From NCBI GenBank assembly GCA_029961685.1, contig JARWKL010000016.1, forward strand, positions 625,001 to 689,000: 64,000 nt of DNA, given 5' to 3'. A model generated the notes under the pieces. It worked only from the letters and a program-made list of their open reading frames with translations, was not told the origin of the DNA and ran no database searches. Position 1 is the stretch's first letter. Each line of letters starts with the position of its first letter. Source of the stretch: Aristolochia californica (taxonomy: Eukaryota; Streptophyta; Magnoliopsida; Piperales; Aristolochiaceae). This document shows positions 31,344 through 44,100 of this stretch, one piece after another. A program made the position numbers and the translations under genes.

Positions 31344-32880
31344 TAGGGGGGTTAGTCGCCAAAATAGATTTTTCAAGTTCAACTTCATGTCCAATATGAA
31401 GATCATGTTAGTCATGTACATGAAGATCATTTTCGCACTTGGTATTAGTGTTGACGATTTCATGTGCACTGGAAAACAGTTTCTAGTGTTAGTGCCCCAA
31501 CATGAGAAAAACATAAAAAACAAAAGATTCTCTAAACCTTTATAGTGCACTTAATTACAACATAATCCTTAAATCCCAAATTAGGTAAAACAACCATTAT
31601 TACTACACGAATAAGTTATTTAATGTATAATTAAATATATTAATATATTTATTAATTGAATTAGATATTTTATTGTACATTAATATGGTAATTACATGAG
31701 CCAATGAAATACGTATATGATTAATTATAAATAATAAATAAATAACATTATAAATAAAAAAACGAAAGTAATACGTTGAGTTATTAATTTATTAATAACA
31801 TATGATATACTTTAACCTAAAAATGAATAATTTAAGAGAAAAAATTAATCTAATCATAACTTTAACACACTATTTATTTGTACATAATATATTTTATATA
31901 TTATTAATTAATAATATATTATCACAAAATTTAAAACCATTAGTTTAATTAACTATAGCAATCGAATAATTATGCCAAAATAATTTATCAAATATTTATT
32001 TTAACAATATTTTAATTATGACTATTAAATCACTATTTTAATATAGTAATTGTAAAATAAAAATAATTATTTTATAAATAAAAATTATAAATTAATGATT
32101 TTTATGAAGATAGTTTAATTTTTCCTAACTTAGGAAAAATTAAACCATCTTCGTCTTCCTCAGCGGCGAAGGCGACGGGGACAGGCTAGTAGGCAAAGGC
32201 AACGGTTGGCGACGGCGGCGGGCAATGCCGACAGAGGCGACGCTCCGACAGTACACCGAGAGGGAGAAGAGAGGGAGGCCGAGAAGCTTTGCAACAGACG
32301 CTCGACCTCCCGTGCTCTGCGACGGAGGTCAAGAGGGAGAGGAGAGGGAGGATGACTGTTGAACCGAAGCTGATGGCTGAAATCAAAGCCGAATGGGGAA
32401 ATCGATGATGAATCGAAGTAGAAATTAAAAAAATCGAAGCCCAAATGTCAAAATCGAGCAGGAGATTCAGAGGGAGAGCGAGTCTGAGATAGCAACGGAG
32501 GGAGACTGGAGAGGGACGGTGGAGACGACGGTGGAGAGGGAGACCGGAGAGGGACGGGTGGAGACGACGGTGGAGACAAGAGAGGGAGCAGAGAACGAGA
32601 GAGGTTTGCGGGAATGAGAGAGGGTTGTGGGAATGAAATGGCAGAGAGGGTGTGCGGCATAGAGAACCCCGAGAGATAGCCCCCACGCGAGAGTCATGTA
32701 GATGATTCTCAAAATCGGGCGGAAATCACTTTTCGCCATTTACTCTTGGGACATGAACTCCTGAGTCATGTATGTTCATGTACATGACATGAATTTCGGC
32801 GCTCCCTAACGACACCAGGACATGAACTGTGTAATGCGCATGAAAATTATGTCCTGAGTCATGTGCACTAACCTCCCCAT
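31344..32880. mobile_element. TIR-flanked non-autonomous element upstream of PAT23
   Basis: The left end ATAGGGGGGTTAGT and the inverted right end ATGGGGAGGTTAGT are similar; both are followed by ATGTACATGA-rich subterminal repeats (CATGTACATG near 31415 and 32775). The interior is AT-rich at 31560-32130 and a GC/purine-rich block at 32150-32690. Open minus-strand frames in the latter are low-complexity Ser/Leu/Pro. No transposase. It lies 224 bp upstream of the PAT23 ATG. Confidence 0.55.
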
Positions 32881-33057
32881 AATGAACTCAGTACTAATGA
32901 ACTTCAAGCTATTAAAAAGAGTCTAAGACTTTGCAATGGAATATACTAATATATAATAACTAGCCGAATAAACTTAAAAAAAATATTGTGTTTATTCCAT
33001 TGGCAAATAACAACCTTAAATGTTGAGGGACCCAAAAGGGCTTAACAATCGATCGTA

Positions 33058-33093
33058 TTTGAGGTTTGAGGTTTGAGGTTTGAGGTTTGAAGT
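33058..33093 (+). repeat. GAGGTTT microsatellite
   Basis: Four to five direct copies of TTTGAGG. Confidence 0.9.
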
Positions 33094-33533
33094 AAATAAG
33101 AGCAATTATCAATCAACTAAAGAGTGAATTAAAGGTGTCAATGAATTATTTTTTTGTGTTAGTGTGCTCAATGAAAAGTGCAGTGTAAAGTACTATCTAG
33201 TGTTAGTATGCGTAATAAAAAAAATTAGTAGGAAGTAGAGAACAAATTTATTAATAAAATACTCTGATAGATTTAACTTTATTAAGATAGTTTTATTTAA
33301 CTTTTTAATTAAAAAAGATAAATAATTTAAAATATTTAAATAAAAATATTAAATTAATTAAATATAAAAATAATATATCTAAATAAAGGTCACTTTTGTA
33401 ATGTCTAAATACTTAATCAAATTCTTACTTTTAAAATATTTAAATTATCACTCTTAAATTAGTAATTTAATATATTATTAAAAGTCTTGAATATAACAAA
33501 TAAATAAGGTATTTTATCAATAAAACAAGATAG

Positions 33534-36055
33534 ATTTTTGGCATTCATACCCTCTTTAGCTTTCTTGGCTTCATCAGTGATTGCATACGTGACAAAACCA
33601 AACCCTTTTGACCTTCCTGAGGCTCGACTAGTGAAAACCTTTGTTGAAAAATATCATAAAAAAGACATTAACAAGAGAAAAACAACCATTTACAACATGG
33701 ATGACAATTCTTGTCAACAAAACTAGAGAAGCCTAACAGTAGTTGCTAAGGCATAACTTAGGAGCAAGACAATGTGTAATGTACACACAGACAAAACATG
33801 TACAATCAATAAGTTGGTAAGATGCATAGAAATGTACCTTCCACTAGCTCACCAAAAGGAGAAAATATTTTTCTCAACTTTTCATTAGTAGTTAATCTTG
33901 AGAGGCCTGCCAAAATAAGTCCAATAAGTTTGTAGATCATGTTACCTATCTATTATAATATATTTTTCAAAAATCAACACTTAGGTCCAGTTCAACTAAG
34001 AGGTCCTACGAAGGACAAAGAGGACTATTTAAAAGGTGTTTCACTAAGTTTGTCCCCTTATCAGCGTTTACTTCTTTGTAAAAGTTTCTAAATTTTTGAA
34101 TAAATAAAATTTATTTCATATCAAAACACTTATAAAGTTTAGTATTCTCTCCGCCTCTCTTGTTTCAAAGATCTTTCAGTCAACAATGACCATAATAACA
34201 ACAACAAAATTCACTCGATAGTCACCACTGGATAGAAACCATTTGTTCAGGAATGGAGGTAATGGTTGTAAATCAAAGCTTGTAGACATGATGTTACTGT
34301 TTCGTTTAAAAATGTCATAACACATTGAGAGGAAAGGTTTTCATTACTCAGAAAGTCACATATCAAGAACATGGCATAATCCAGACAAGTAGAATTAATG
34401 GAAAGCATTTACAGCTCACTCACAGCTAGGCTATGGTAGATTCATTTCTTATCTATTGATGACTTTGGCATGGTTATGAACTTAAACACAGGATATTTTA
34501 TATGTGTATTCTAGTATGCAAAGATCACTACCAAATGGAAGTGAATGATTAAAAAATAAAAGCAACATTATGTAATTAAAATGAAAATGAAAATGAAAAA
34601 CAGCAATATGTTGCACTTCAGCTAACTCGAAAGGAACAGAGTAAATACAATTACTAAGAAAGGGAGAAAATTAGCCCCAATGAACAAAGTAGATTACTCA
34701 TACTCAAGAGTATTAGGAATCTACAAAGTTTTACTTTCATTTATGAGATGACACTTGTGATGAAGTATGATCCGCATAGAAGCTTTGAATTTTAGCCATA
34801 ATAATCTCAACAATAATGTAGAAAATTAGTAGTGATTGACCTTGTCTCATAGGGACAAATACTTTATGCATACGCAACGCAAATTTACACTTTTTTCGTT
34901 CGTCACTAGAGTGACAAGTGATTTACTAGAAAAATTAACAAACGATGAAAAAAAACCACAAGGGCATTTCAAACCATGAGAGACATTAGACAAACCAACC
35001 TCACCATAAATTAATCAAATCATTTAGAGAAAGGTATACATATTAGTTCTTGTTATCAAAGAATAAAATTTTATCGATTAGAACCAATGAAACAACAAGT
35101 TAGCCGTACAACAAAACATGGTTTCTAGGCACAGACTGGAAACATACCACTAACAATTGGAGTGGTCAAGGTGGAGATTGTTGGAGATGTGTTAAGAAGT
35201 CAACAAAAGCCAGCCCTTACACCCATTACCCAAGGAGTTTGTTAAGTTGTGGAGTCTAATTAACACATTACGCAGAGTCTAATTGACTGTTGTTTCATTA
35301 AGGGTAGTTTGGAGATTTCACACTTGCATTTCGGTTGCCCTAGTTTTCTCTTAGCATTTAGAGGCATTATTATAAGGGTGATTGTAGATCATGAGTTGTG
35401 TGAGAGAAAGAGCTTAGAGAAAAACACTTGAGTGTGTACGATTTCTCTTGTAAACTTCTTTTTCATCATGGTGAATTATTGCAGCGACAGAAGAACAAGA
35501 CATAGTCTCACCTTGAGGTGAACTTGTATAAATATTATGTGTTTGTGCTTGATTATTTATTCTTCTGCGATTATTATTGCTCTCGATAGTATTGAATTAG
35601 GGTGGTGTCTAATTCCTAACAGGGTCAACGACTTTACCAGATAAAAACGTCACACAACCCTACAACCTAGCTTCAAATGAAGTCTCTAGAATCAGTTAAT
35701 CTGTTGGAAGTTTCCTTAAAAAAAATCACTAAGAAGCTCCTTTGCAAATGATTCACAACTCAAATACAACAATACCAAATAGACACACAAAAGAGTATAA
35801 AACTATCCACAATAGCAACAATACCTCCGATGTTGTTTCCTCAATTTCATCCATCCCCACAGTTTCGTCTTGTGCAACTAATGGTAGAAATGCAAGAAAT
35901 CGAAAAGGTTTATTTGGGAACAAAGTAATTTTTGTTTGAGTATATTTTAGGCACTTTGGTTGCAATGATACGATTAAACACTTTGGAACGTATGAGGAAG
36001 TGAAGACCCATGGAGAGAGGAGAAAAGTTGGTGACCTTAGGAAAGAGGAGGCCAT
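33534..36055 (-). pseudogene. Decayed RRM (organelle-type RNA-binding protein) gene fragment
   Basis: Three pieces lie in gene order on the minus strand. An ATG at 36055 opens 77 codons with a Ser/Leu/Phe-rich, transit-peptide-like start (MASSFLRSPTF), ending at a GT donor near 35825. At 33834-33915 a segment encodes GLSRLTTNEKLRKIFSPFGE, the first half of an RRM. At 33534-33640 a segment encodes SGRSKGFGFVTYAITDEAKK, with the RNP1 motif, and MNAK. The RNP2 strand and the small piece joining the two halves are not readable, and the sequence after MNAK diverges. The pieces cannot make a working RRM. A solo LTR sits in the large gap. It could be a dying gene or a fragment captured by the surrounding TIR unit. 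Confidence 0.6.
35179..35621 (+). mobile_element. Solo LTR (copia-like)
   Basis: Begins TGTTGGAGAT and ends ATTCCTAACA (imperfect TG...CA inverted ends). A TATA-like TTATAAGGGTG lies near 35372 and a U5-like T-rich stretch follows. No primer-binding site or internal domain adjoins it. The flanking 5 bp (GAGAT and GGGTC) do not match, so the edges are uncertain. Confidence 0.6.
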
Positions 36056-36672
36056 TTGCGAGCTACAAAGAGGGGAGAAGAAGAAAACCTCAGAGACAAA
36101 AGGGGAAGAGATTGGAAACTTATTGAATATTAGGGTAAGGTTCAAGAGATCGACAACGAGAAAAAGAGACGACGAGAGAAACAGAGGGGGACGACGGATG
36201 GGAAAAGAGAGAAAAGAGAGACGATGACAAAGGAGATCTGGAGGGGCACAGTTGAAGCAGAGAGGAAGAAAGACAGTTGAAACAAAGAAAAAGAGAAGTC
36301 GAGGAGGGACAAGGACACAAAGGAGAACTAGAGAGAGGGTTATTTGGAAGATGAGAGGCAACTGACGACGAGTAGATTGATGGACGACGAGTGTAGGTAG
36401 AGGAGAGCGGAGTGCAAGAGCCAGAAGAGTGAAACGACGACATGGGATAGTGGAAGTGGAATCATCGAGCATTGAATGAAACGGAGAATGAAACGGAATT
36501 CACTCGTCTTATGGAGGGATTTCACATTCACTCGTTTTTTCACTTGAACGAGTCAAAGTGAAATCCCTGCATAATTCACTTCCACTCACCACTTACACAA
36601 CGCACTAACACATTTGGAACCACTTTTCACAGTACATGTGAATTCACTTTCACTTATACAATGCACTAACAT

Positions 36673-37881
36673 AAGCCTACTGTAAATCAAATTATAGACC
36701 ATTTTTAAATCAACCCATGAATTGTTCCAAAAGCACATACTCTTTCAGTTTGCAATAAACAAGGAGATAAAAACCAAATTTATAGCTTTTAGCTTCTCTT
36801 GCCATAGAATCAATAGTTTGAGCGATATTAGAGTCAGGGATCAATCATGAATCGTGCTTTGAGACCATGTTAAGAACCGATTTTTCAATCAAATAAATAA
36901 AAAAACGTATGTGGTTTGGGTATAGATACCCTAGTCCATGGGAATTATGTTCTTTTATTCCAGATTTTACTAGGTTTTATCAGAGAGATAAGACTACAAC
37001 GAAATACATAAATACCTTCCCCTAATGTTTAGCCATCACTTTGAGAAAGCCTCGTCTTCTTTTGTTTTTTATTCTGTTTTTAGGAGTTCAGTAATGGAAG
37101 AGCTCAAGGGTGCAACGAATTGACAAAGAAGTGCTAAATTTTGATACAAGGGAGGAGGAAAGAGCAGAAAGACAGGCAGAGAAACATCTAATGAAGTGGA
37201 GAGAGTGAGATAGATCTTTCGCTCGTAAAGCAAAAAAAAAAAAAGTATCAAAATAGTGGAGGCGCGGCATGATCCAGAGATGGCTCACTCCCTGTTATCT
37301 GACATTGCCAAAACAATTCTAACACTCCTCGGCTTAGTCAAAATTCTTCGCACGTAAGTCTGATATGAAAAAAGCACTGTTGAAACAAATAGCGGAAGCA
37401 GCCATTGTTAGCTTACGAATCTTTTATTTTCCCAAACGCAATGTTTGCTTTGATTATTTTCTTCTGAGTTTGAGAGTCTTGAATTTTAGGAGCTTATGCA
37501 AGTGAGTCGGAAGCAATAGAGAAACTGGGGAAAACTTAAAATAAAGGAAAAGTAAACTGCCGCATCAGCTTCAAAACACCAAAGCAGTTCGAACACCTGG
37601 GAGAATGGATTATTCTTGGATTTCCTCTTTCACAAGATGAATTGTTTTAATGGTCGAGTGCAGCTGAAACTAGTGTCCAATGGTTTAGTGGTGTTGGTAT
37701 ACTAGTAATGATTGCGTGAGCTTTGTTTTCTGTAACCGGATGCAGAACCAGTGAGTGGCCTTTCTTCAGCAAATAAACTAACCTGAAATGTACAATGTGA
37801 GCTACAGATATTCTACCAATTACAGACATCATATATAACACGGGAGTACAGGGCGGATAGGGGAGGGAGTAGACGAGAAAT
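36673..37881. other. Intergenic region downstream of KIN8B
   Basis: It contains no convincing gene. The first ~250-450 bp left of 37882 are presumably KIN8B 3' UTR. The phrase TTTGAGACCATGTTAAGAAC near 36858 resembles text common at retroelement edges. Nothing else is recognised. Confidence 0.5.
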
Positions 37882-38133
37882 CTATACAAAATTGGAAGGG
37901 TGGCCTTTATACTCAGGACTATGGGCATTGAACATCGTCGGCCTCATTGCTGAATAGGGAGAATGCAATGTGGACATATCTGGGCAACTGGGTAAGTTAT
38001 TACAGAAAAGGCCATGAGAGTCGGGCACATTTGAGTAAAGCTTTGATGAGTTTGCAAACAGAGGCTGGTTGATCCCAGTAGGCCTCAGCTCCTCGCGGAT
38101 GCATTGACTACCTCCATTCAAGTGCCAATGATC
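37882..38133 (-). CDS. KIN8B: KIN8B exon 16 and stop
   Basis: 83 codons plus TAG (37882-37884), a low-complexity tail from [10 protein letters not shown] to HPSNFV. Acceptor GCAG. Presumed 3' UTR lies left of 37882; a possible poly(A) signal reads AATAAA on the minus strand near 37427. Confidence 0.88.
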   Translation of the reverse strand, partial: DHWHLNGGSQCIREELRPTGINQPLFANSSKLYSNVPDSHGLFCNNLPSCPDMSTLHSPYSAMRPTMFNAHSPEYKGHPSNFV

Positions 38134-41100
38134 CTGCACTCATGGAAAGGTACTATCAGGCATCAATTTCGGTAGTGATATTCAAAATCAGACTAGAACT
38201 CTAGACCTTCAGAAATTTAACAAAAACAAGCGGCAGAGATGAGGGGAGGCGGGAGGACTCCCATCTTTACCAATCATGTCTCGAGAGGCCAAAGGGAGAT
38301 CTACTTCTATACTAAGACGACTATGTATTACACCAAATAAAAGATGGATCAAAGAGGCCAAACTGAAACAAATTCGTAACATTTAGAACAAACCTTTTGA
38401 TGGTAGAAATCATCATGGAAGGAAGTTGGATGGCAGGACCAAGTTGTTCTTGTCTCCGGATAGTAGAATGGTAGAGGTTTGCCTCTAGCCCAGTGCTCAT
38501 TTCTCATCCTTGCACCAAGATATGGAGATGAAGAATGGCTCTGAGAGAGCAAGTAATAGGAGCTATGGTGCTCTTCTCGGCAAAGTGTGGATCCGTCCCA
38601 CTGGCCATTAAAAAGAGCCCTGGAGCTAAAATCTTGCCAATGCTGGAAGATGCATGCTGAAGAAGAAATGGAAGGGCCATGGTTTTGAGCACAGGGCCTG
38701 AACGGTGAAAACTTGGCAGATGTCGTGTTTGGAGACAGCTTTGAGCCATCAAACAGATCATGAGTTTTTGCCCAATCCTCAATTGTAATTCCTTGTTTTG
38801 CAGCTAAATCTGTTATCTGTTTCTGATCAAGCCCTGATCCCATGATCATACTCCAAAGGCTTCGCTGTGCTTCTCGTTGATTATGTATGACCTGGTCCCT
38901 TATGGCCAATTCAAACTGGAGCTCCGTGTTGGCCATGCCCTACATCCATTCACACTCAAGTCAGCTATCTCATGCTTCATTTCCTCGAGATTTCAGTGAG
39001 ACACACAAACAGTTCAAAGAATCTCTACTTGCAGAACAAAAATTTCCAACATAGGAGAAGTTTTTTTTTTTTTTTTTCCGACATAGGAGAAGTGACTACA
39101 TTAAAGTAATGGGCTTCTACTACATCCTTCACCACCAGCAATATTTTTGGTTCTAGATTCTTTTTTATGTTTACAGACTACAGTGGTAACAAATCACGTT
39201 AAGACAAAAATGAATATGTTATTGAAAAAATTATTCAATACAACTACATAGCCTATATGAGGTTTTTGCTTTTGCATACCAGGAGCCTGTATTGACTGAG
39301 AATTCGCAGGTAAGTTCTGTTACCATTGCTCTTTATGGCTTTATCAATCATTTCTTGGAGTTGGCATCGGTTCGTCTCATTTACTTCAATTTCCTGGAGG
39401 ACATAGAAGTTCAGTCAAGTTTCTTCTTTTGCCAAATCAGAAATAAGTGGGGACTGGGAAGTCAAATCAATTTCAGCCCCATGGTGAAGTGTCCACCATG
39501 ATTATGATTTGTCTTTGTCACGCTGTAAATGTTGATTAGTCAAATATAAATAAAATATATCCGGGGCAAGAAATAAGCCATTGTGAACAAACTACACTTT
39601 GTCACACCATAAAATATATACTGCTTGAAGCTTTTATGTTATTAAAGCAAAATTTGAGATCAGTCTCTATTGTTCAGGAATCATTACTTGCATATGATTG
39701 CATATGATGTTTATAGTTCCTAACCATCCTGAGGGGTTAAAATGTCTACACTGTAGATATGCATGTCAAGGAAAACTACGAAGCACCCATGCACCCATTG
39801 ATAAAGTTCAACTAAAACACTTGTTCAGAAGAAATAATAGATAAACGTACTTTCTTGTAGTTGGTTCCAGCTTCATCATTGTCTCGAATGTTATCAAGGA
39901 TAACCTGTCTCTTCAATCTTAAGGTCTGTACAACTGCATCATCTTTCTCACCAACCTGAGACACAGGAGATCCAACATGTAGTCAATCCTGCAACCATGA
40001 AAATTTAGACAGAAGTCTAGGCATCACCATATGAAACCCAACCAGGAGCTGTTTTTTCAAGAAAGGTTTTGATTGAAGAGCTGAACCTGGCTCAACCTGA
40101 ACCCGAAAGATTTCTGGCTGAGGTTGTAAGATGATACGTCAACAGCCAGAAGCAGCCTAACAGGCTGTTTGGCTAGATATTGTCTCATGTTTCAAGTAAC
40201 ATATACTGACGTATTAGCTTATCATTCAAAAATAAAACTGAAAATATCACCTTTTGGGTTTGTTTCCATCCTGAACCATGAAAAATATTTCGAACAGTTT
40301 TTTGAAATCTTACACAATAGCCAAGCCGTGCAGTTCCCTTCTGCATAAGCCAGTTTGACATTGGGTTGGTCTAATTATCTTTCTCACCTTTTTACTGATT
40401 TTTATATCATTTTCTTTCCAACAAAACAAGGAGAATACAACAGAAATCTTTTCTCTTCCGCCATAGGATTCATCTAATATATCCACCAATTTATTTCAAA
40501 TTCAAACTAATTATGACCTCTTCTCAGTCAAGTTTATGAACCTCCTATTTTCTCTATTTATTTTTTATTTTTTTTTTTAAAAAGATGTGTGTATATATAA
40601 ACAAGAAAATACAGAAATTACTATTTTATCTATTTATTGCTCTCCATTTTTCACTCTAGCACAATTTTTTTATTGGTCCTGCCAGGGATGTCAATTAGTT
40701 TATTTGTATGAGAGTTTCACTAGGCAATACAGTTCTAGCTGTCATTAGTCAATTTTTTATTTATTATAAAGGTGTCATTAGAGAGATCTTGGAGTAAATA
40801 ATCATGCAAAATGCTCGACATTTGTCCTTCATATAGTAAGAAAAATAAAGTGTTTATTAGAGGGCTTAATTTACTATTGTCAATTTCATTAATTTCTATT
40901 TCACCTTTTATTTTGAAATTTGATTCTAGAAAAAAATTTCTCAACATTTTTTCCAAAAAATATTTCTAGAATTTTTTTCAAAAAATTTATTTTCAAAAAT
41001 TCTTTCTTGATATATTACAAATTTTTTGAAATTTCTACAAATTTTACCTGAATTTTTCTACAAAAAACTATTAAAGTTTTAGAAAACTTTTCTTTTAAAT

Positions 41101-44100
41101 CTCAGATAGTTTCTATAAAAACCTCCTACATTTCCAAAAAATACAAAAAATCTAAAACATAAAGTTTTTACTTACGTTTCCCACATCATAGACCAGTCAC
41201 AACTTGTTTTTGTTAGTATTAGTTATAAAAATAAGACACTGGAATTTCTTACATTTTGATTTTTTGCATTTGAAGAAGAAACTTTTCTTTTAAAAATTAT
41301 CGTCTCTGTTCAGTTAGATGCTACTTTTTTTTCTTGTGAGTTCTCTCAAAAGCATCAGATCGCTAGAACTATATAAAAGTAGTTATTCTCACACTTAAAT
41401 TAAAAAAAAAAAAAAACAGTGTCACAAAACCTACCGTTTCCAAGCATGGATTATGTGAATTCTCTCCAAATTCCATCCACTTTGAATACATTGTTCCACC
41501 GAGGTTTGTGAGGCATAATAATTGTTGTACACTGTCACCACAAGGCTCCACTATGTCCTGGGAGAAATCTTGCCATCTAACTATTATCAAACTTCATCAC
41601 AAAATGGTTCCCAAGAAGAAAACCATTCTTGTGCCTCAAAGTCACCTTATAATCTAATATGTTGATTGATTCCGGCCAATCAATCTTAGATTCATTGGGG
41701 GTAACTGTGGATCTGGCTTCTCTGATTCTGAGACCAGAACCTTCTGCTCGGCTATATAAAGGCTGAGAGAGATCTTATAAAACATTGATTTAATAGTATA
41801 GACTTCTCCCCTTTTCCTTTCTCTTGGAGTAGGCCTTATGTCTGAGCCAGGTTAAATTTTTGTATGACTTTTGTTTTCCCTTGTTTCTATTTCATGGACT
41901 TGTTTGTATCACTTTCCATGGAGGACCCTGCAGTGTGTATTTGCTAGTTACCTTATGACATTATCAAGCAGACAAAAAACTACAACCCCATTGCCACTTT
42001 GCTACAAGTGAATAGGTCAAGATGATGCATGTATTATTAATTGCTACTATAACTTGCCTGTTGTTTAGCAATAGCAGCATCCAGATGTTGGAGTTCAATT
42101 CGGTTACGAAGGTTAGTTTCCTCCAGTTCAAATAAAGCCTTTTTCAAGTTTATATGCTCCTGAACATTTTCACTTGTTTCACGGCTCAAAATGTTCAGCC
42201 AAGATAGTTCATCATCAGCTGTTTTATCAGGAACCTTTACACTGAGCTGAGAATCTTTTTGGGCTAATTCACTTCTCAGCCGGCTGATCTCAACCTGGAA
42301 AAGAGTTAAAGTTCTGTCATTAGGGGCTACAACTTAGAACTCCTCTTCATAATTCAGGAAGACAGGTTTCGTTTATACCTGGAGATTTTCAATCATCTTT
42401 TGGTAATCTGCTAAATGATTATCAAGTGTCCCAATGTTTTTCTGGAAATGGTAAAAAAACAAGGAATAATGTGAACATAATTCATCTTAGAGCTAGCAGG
42501 TCATAATCAAATGGATTGAAAGCATAATCATTAATTAAGACCATAAACCACATAAAGTACAAAGAAACAAATCCTAATAGCTTACAATTATAACCATAAT
42601 AATAGCAAAACAAGTTCAACCTACTGACACTGCTCAGAATGTTTTAGGCACACTTTCAGTGGGGAATAAAAACAACTTCAACATCCACTTAGAAGCAAAT
42701 GACAACTCTCTCTATCTCTTTGGTGCACACTCTGAGGTCAACCAATTAAGGGCAATGCTGAGCAATGTCTTGTTGTGGCCAGGTAAATTCTTTTTTGATG
42801 AAATGTGAATTTTATTAAGAGAAACAAAAGGAGCTAACTCCTGACAACAAGAGATTGCAAGGAGGCTCCTTGATTGGCTAGAGCATCAGCCACAGAATTT
42901 GCTGATTTCGGAAGTGGCCAGGTAAATTCTGCTTTAGTTTATTGTCTTTCCCATACTTTGGTCAGATGTGAGTTCTTTTTTCTTGTTTTCTCTTCTTTGC
43001 AGTTCCCTTACATGTGGCACTTGTATTCTTTTTTTAATATTTTTCTTATTTTTCCTTTAAAATATCACCCCTCTTTTAGAGAGAGAAAAAAAGCCAACAT
43101 ACATGCATGAAAAACAGATGCAATAACATGACTTAATAAACCAAGAGCAGGGTATACCACAGATTTTTTAATTTTTTTGAGCTTGCTTGCAACAATTGAG
43201 ACCAGATTTTATTTTTTATTTTAATGTCAATTAAGACCAGATATAAAACGAGAGGCTTCACCAAAACCTCAAGTTAACAGAACTAGACGACATCTTTGAG
43301 CCAAGGTGTCACGCGGTTAGATTTAGGCTAAGTCCGTCTAGCCTTGCGGAATATCTACCCCGTGCGGCCTAGCTCTTCCGAAGAACTAGTCAGCCTCCTT
43401 GAGCCTCGGATCCTCCAACCAATACTTCACACAAGAAGTTGCAAGCCAAATGGGACAATGAAAAGACCAAGATATAGAAGAGAAAAGCCTACTTTGTATT
43501 AAGAATACAAGATTACAAAGGATGGCCAAACACTCTTGAAGGCCAAGGCTAAAAACTCTCTCTATACACTTGAAAAGTAAAGAATACTAAGGATTTTCGA
43601 CCTCTTTACAATGGGAGAGGCCCCTCTATTTATAACCTCTCTTTTGGCTTTAGATATCTCTAAAAACGCCAAGAAATCCGCCAGAATCCGAAAAATCCGA
43701 ATTCTGGCGTCAGGGGCGCCCTGGGCGCCCAGGCTTCTGGAGTCCTGGAAACCCCATTTCGCCCCGCCAGGACTCTGCTGGCGCGCGCCTGGCGCCTGGC
43801 GCCTGGAGTCCTGCTGGCGCTGGAGTCCTGGAAACCCCATTTCGCCCCGCCAGGACTCTGCTGGCGCGCGCCTGGCGCCTGGCGCCTGGAGTCCTGCTGT
43901 CGCTGGAGTCCTGGAAACCCCATTTCGCCCCGCCACGACTCTGCTGCCTGGCGCCTGGAGTCCTGCTTGCGCTGGAGTCCTGGAAACCCCATTTCGCCCC
44001 GCCAGGACTCTGCTGGCGCGCGCCTGGCGCCTGGCGCCTGGAGTCCTGCTGGCGCTGGAGTCCTGGAAACCCCATTTCGCCCCGGCAGGACTCTGCTGGT

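Larger units (their letters stand above)
33150..36672. mobile_element. Candidate TIR unit enclosing the RRM gene fragment
   Basis: Left TGTTAGTGTGCTCAATGAAA and right (inverted) TGTTAGTGCATTGTATAAGT are similar, and each is followed ~55-60 bp inward by a second TGTTAGTG-like word. Inside are an AT-rich left part, RRM exon remnants, a solo LTR and a purine-rich block at 36000-36440. The arrangement resembles Pack-type elements that carry host gene pieces, but no transposase or target duplication was found. Confidence 0.4.

Noticed and set aside
32160..32740. Overlapping minus-strand frames of 70-166 codons
   Set aside because: Ser/Leu/Pro-rich frames from a purine-biased strand inside a TIR element; all three frames are open together, which points to composition and not coding.
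35753..36472. 239-codon minus-strand frame as one protein
   Set aside because: The first 139 codons are low-complexity Leu/Ser/Pro from a purine-rich block. Only the part from the ATG at 36055 resembles an RRM gene first exon, and it should splice at 35825.
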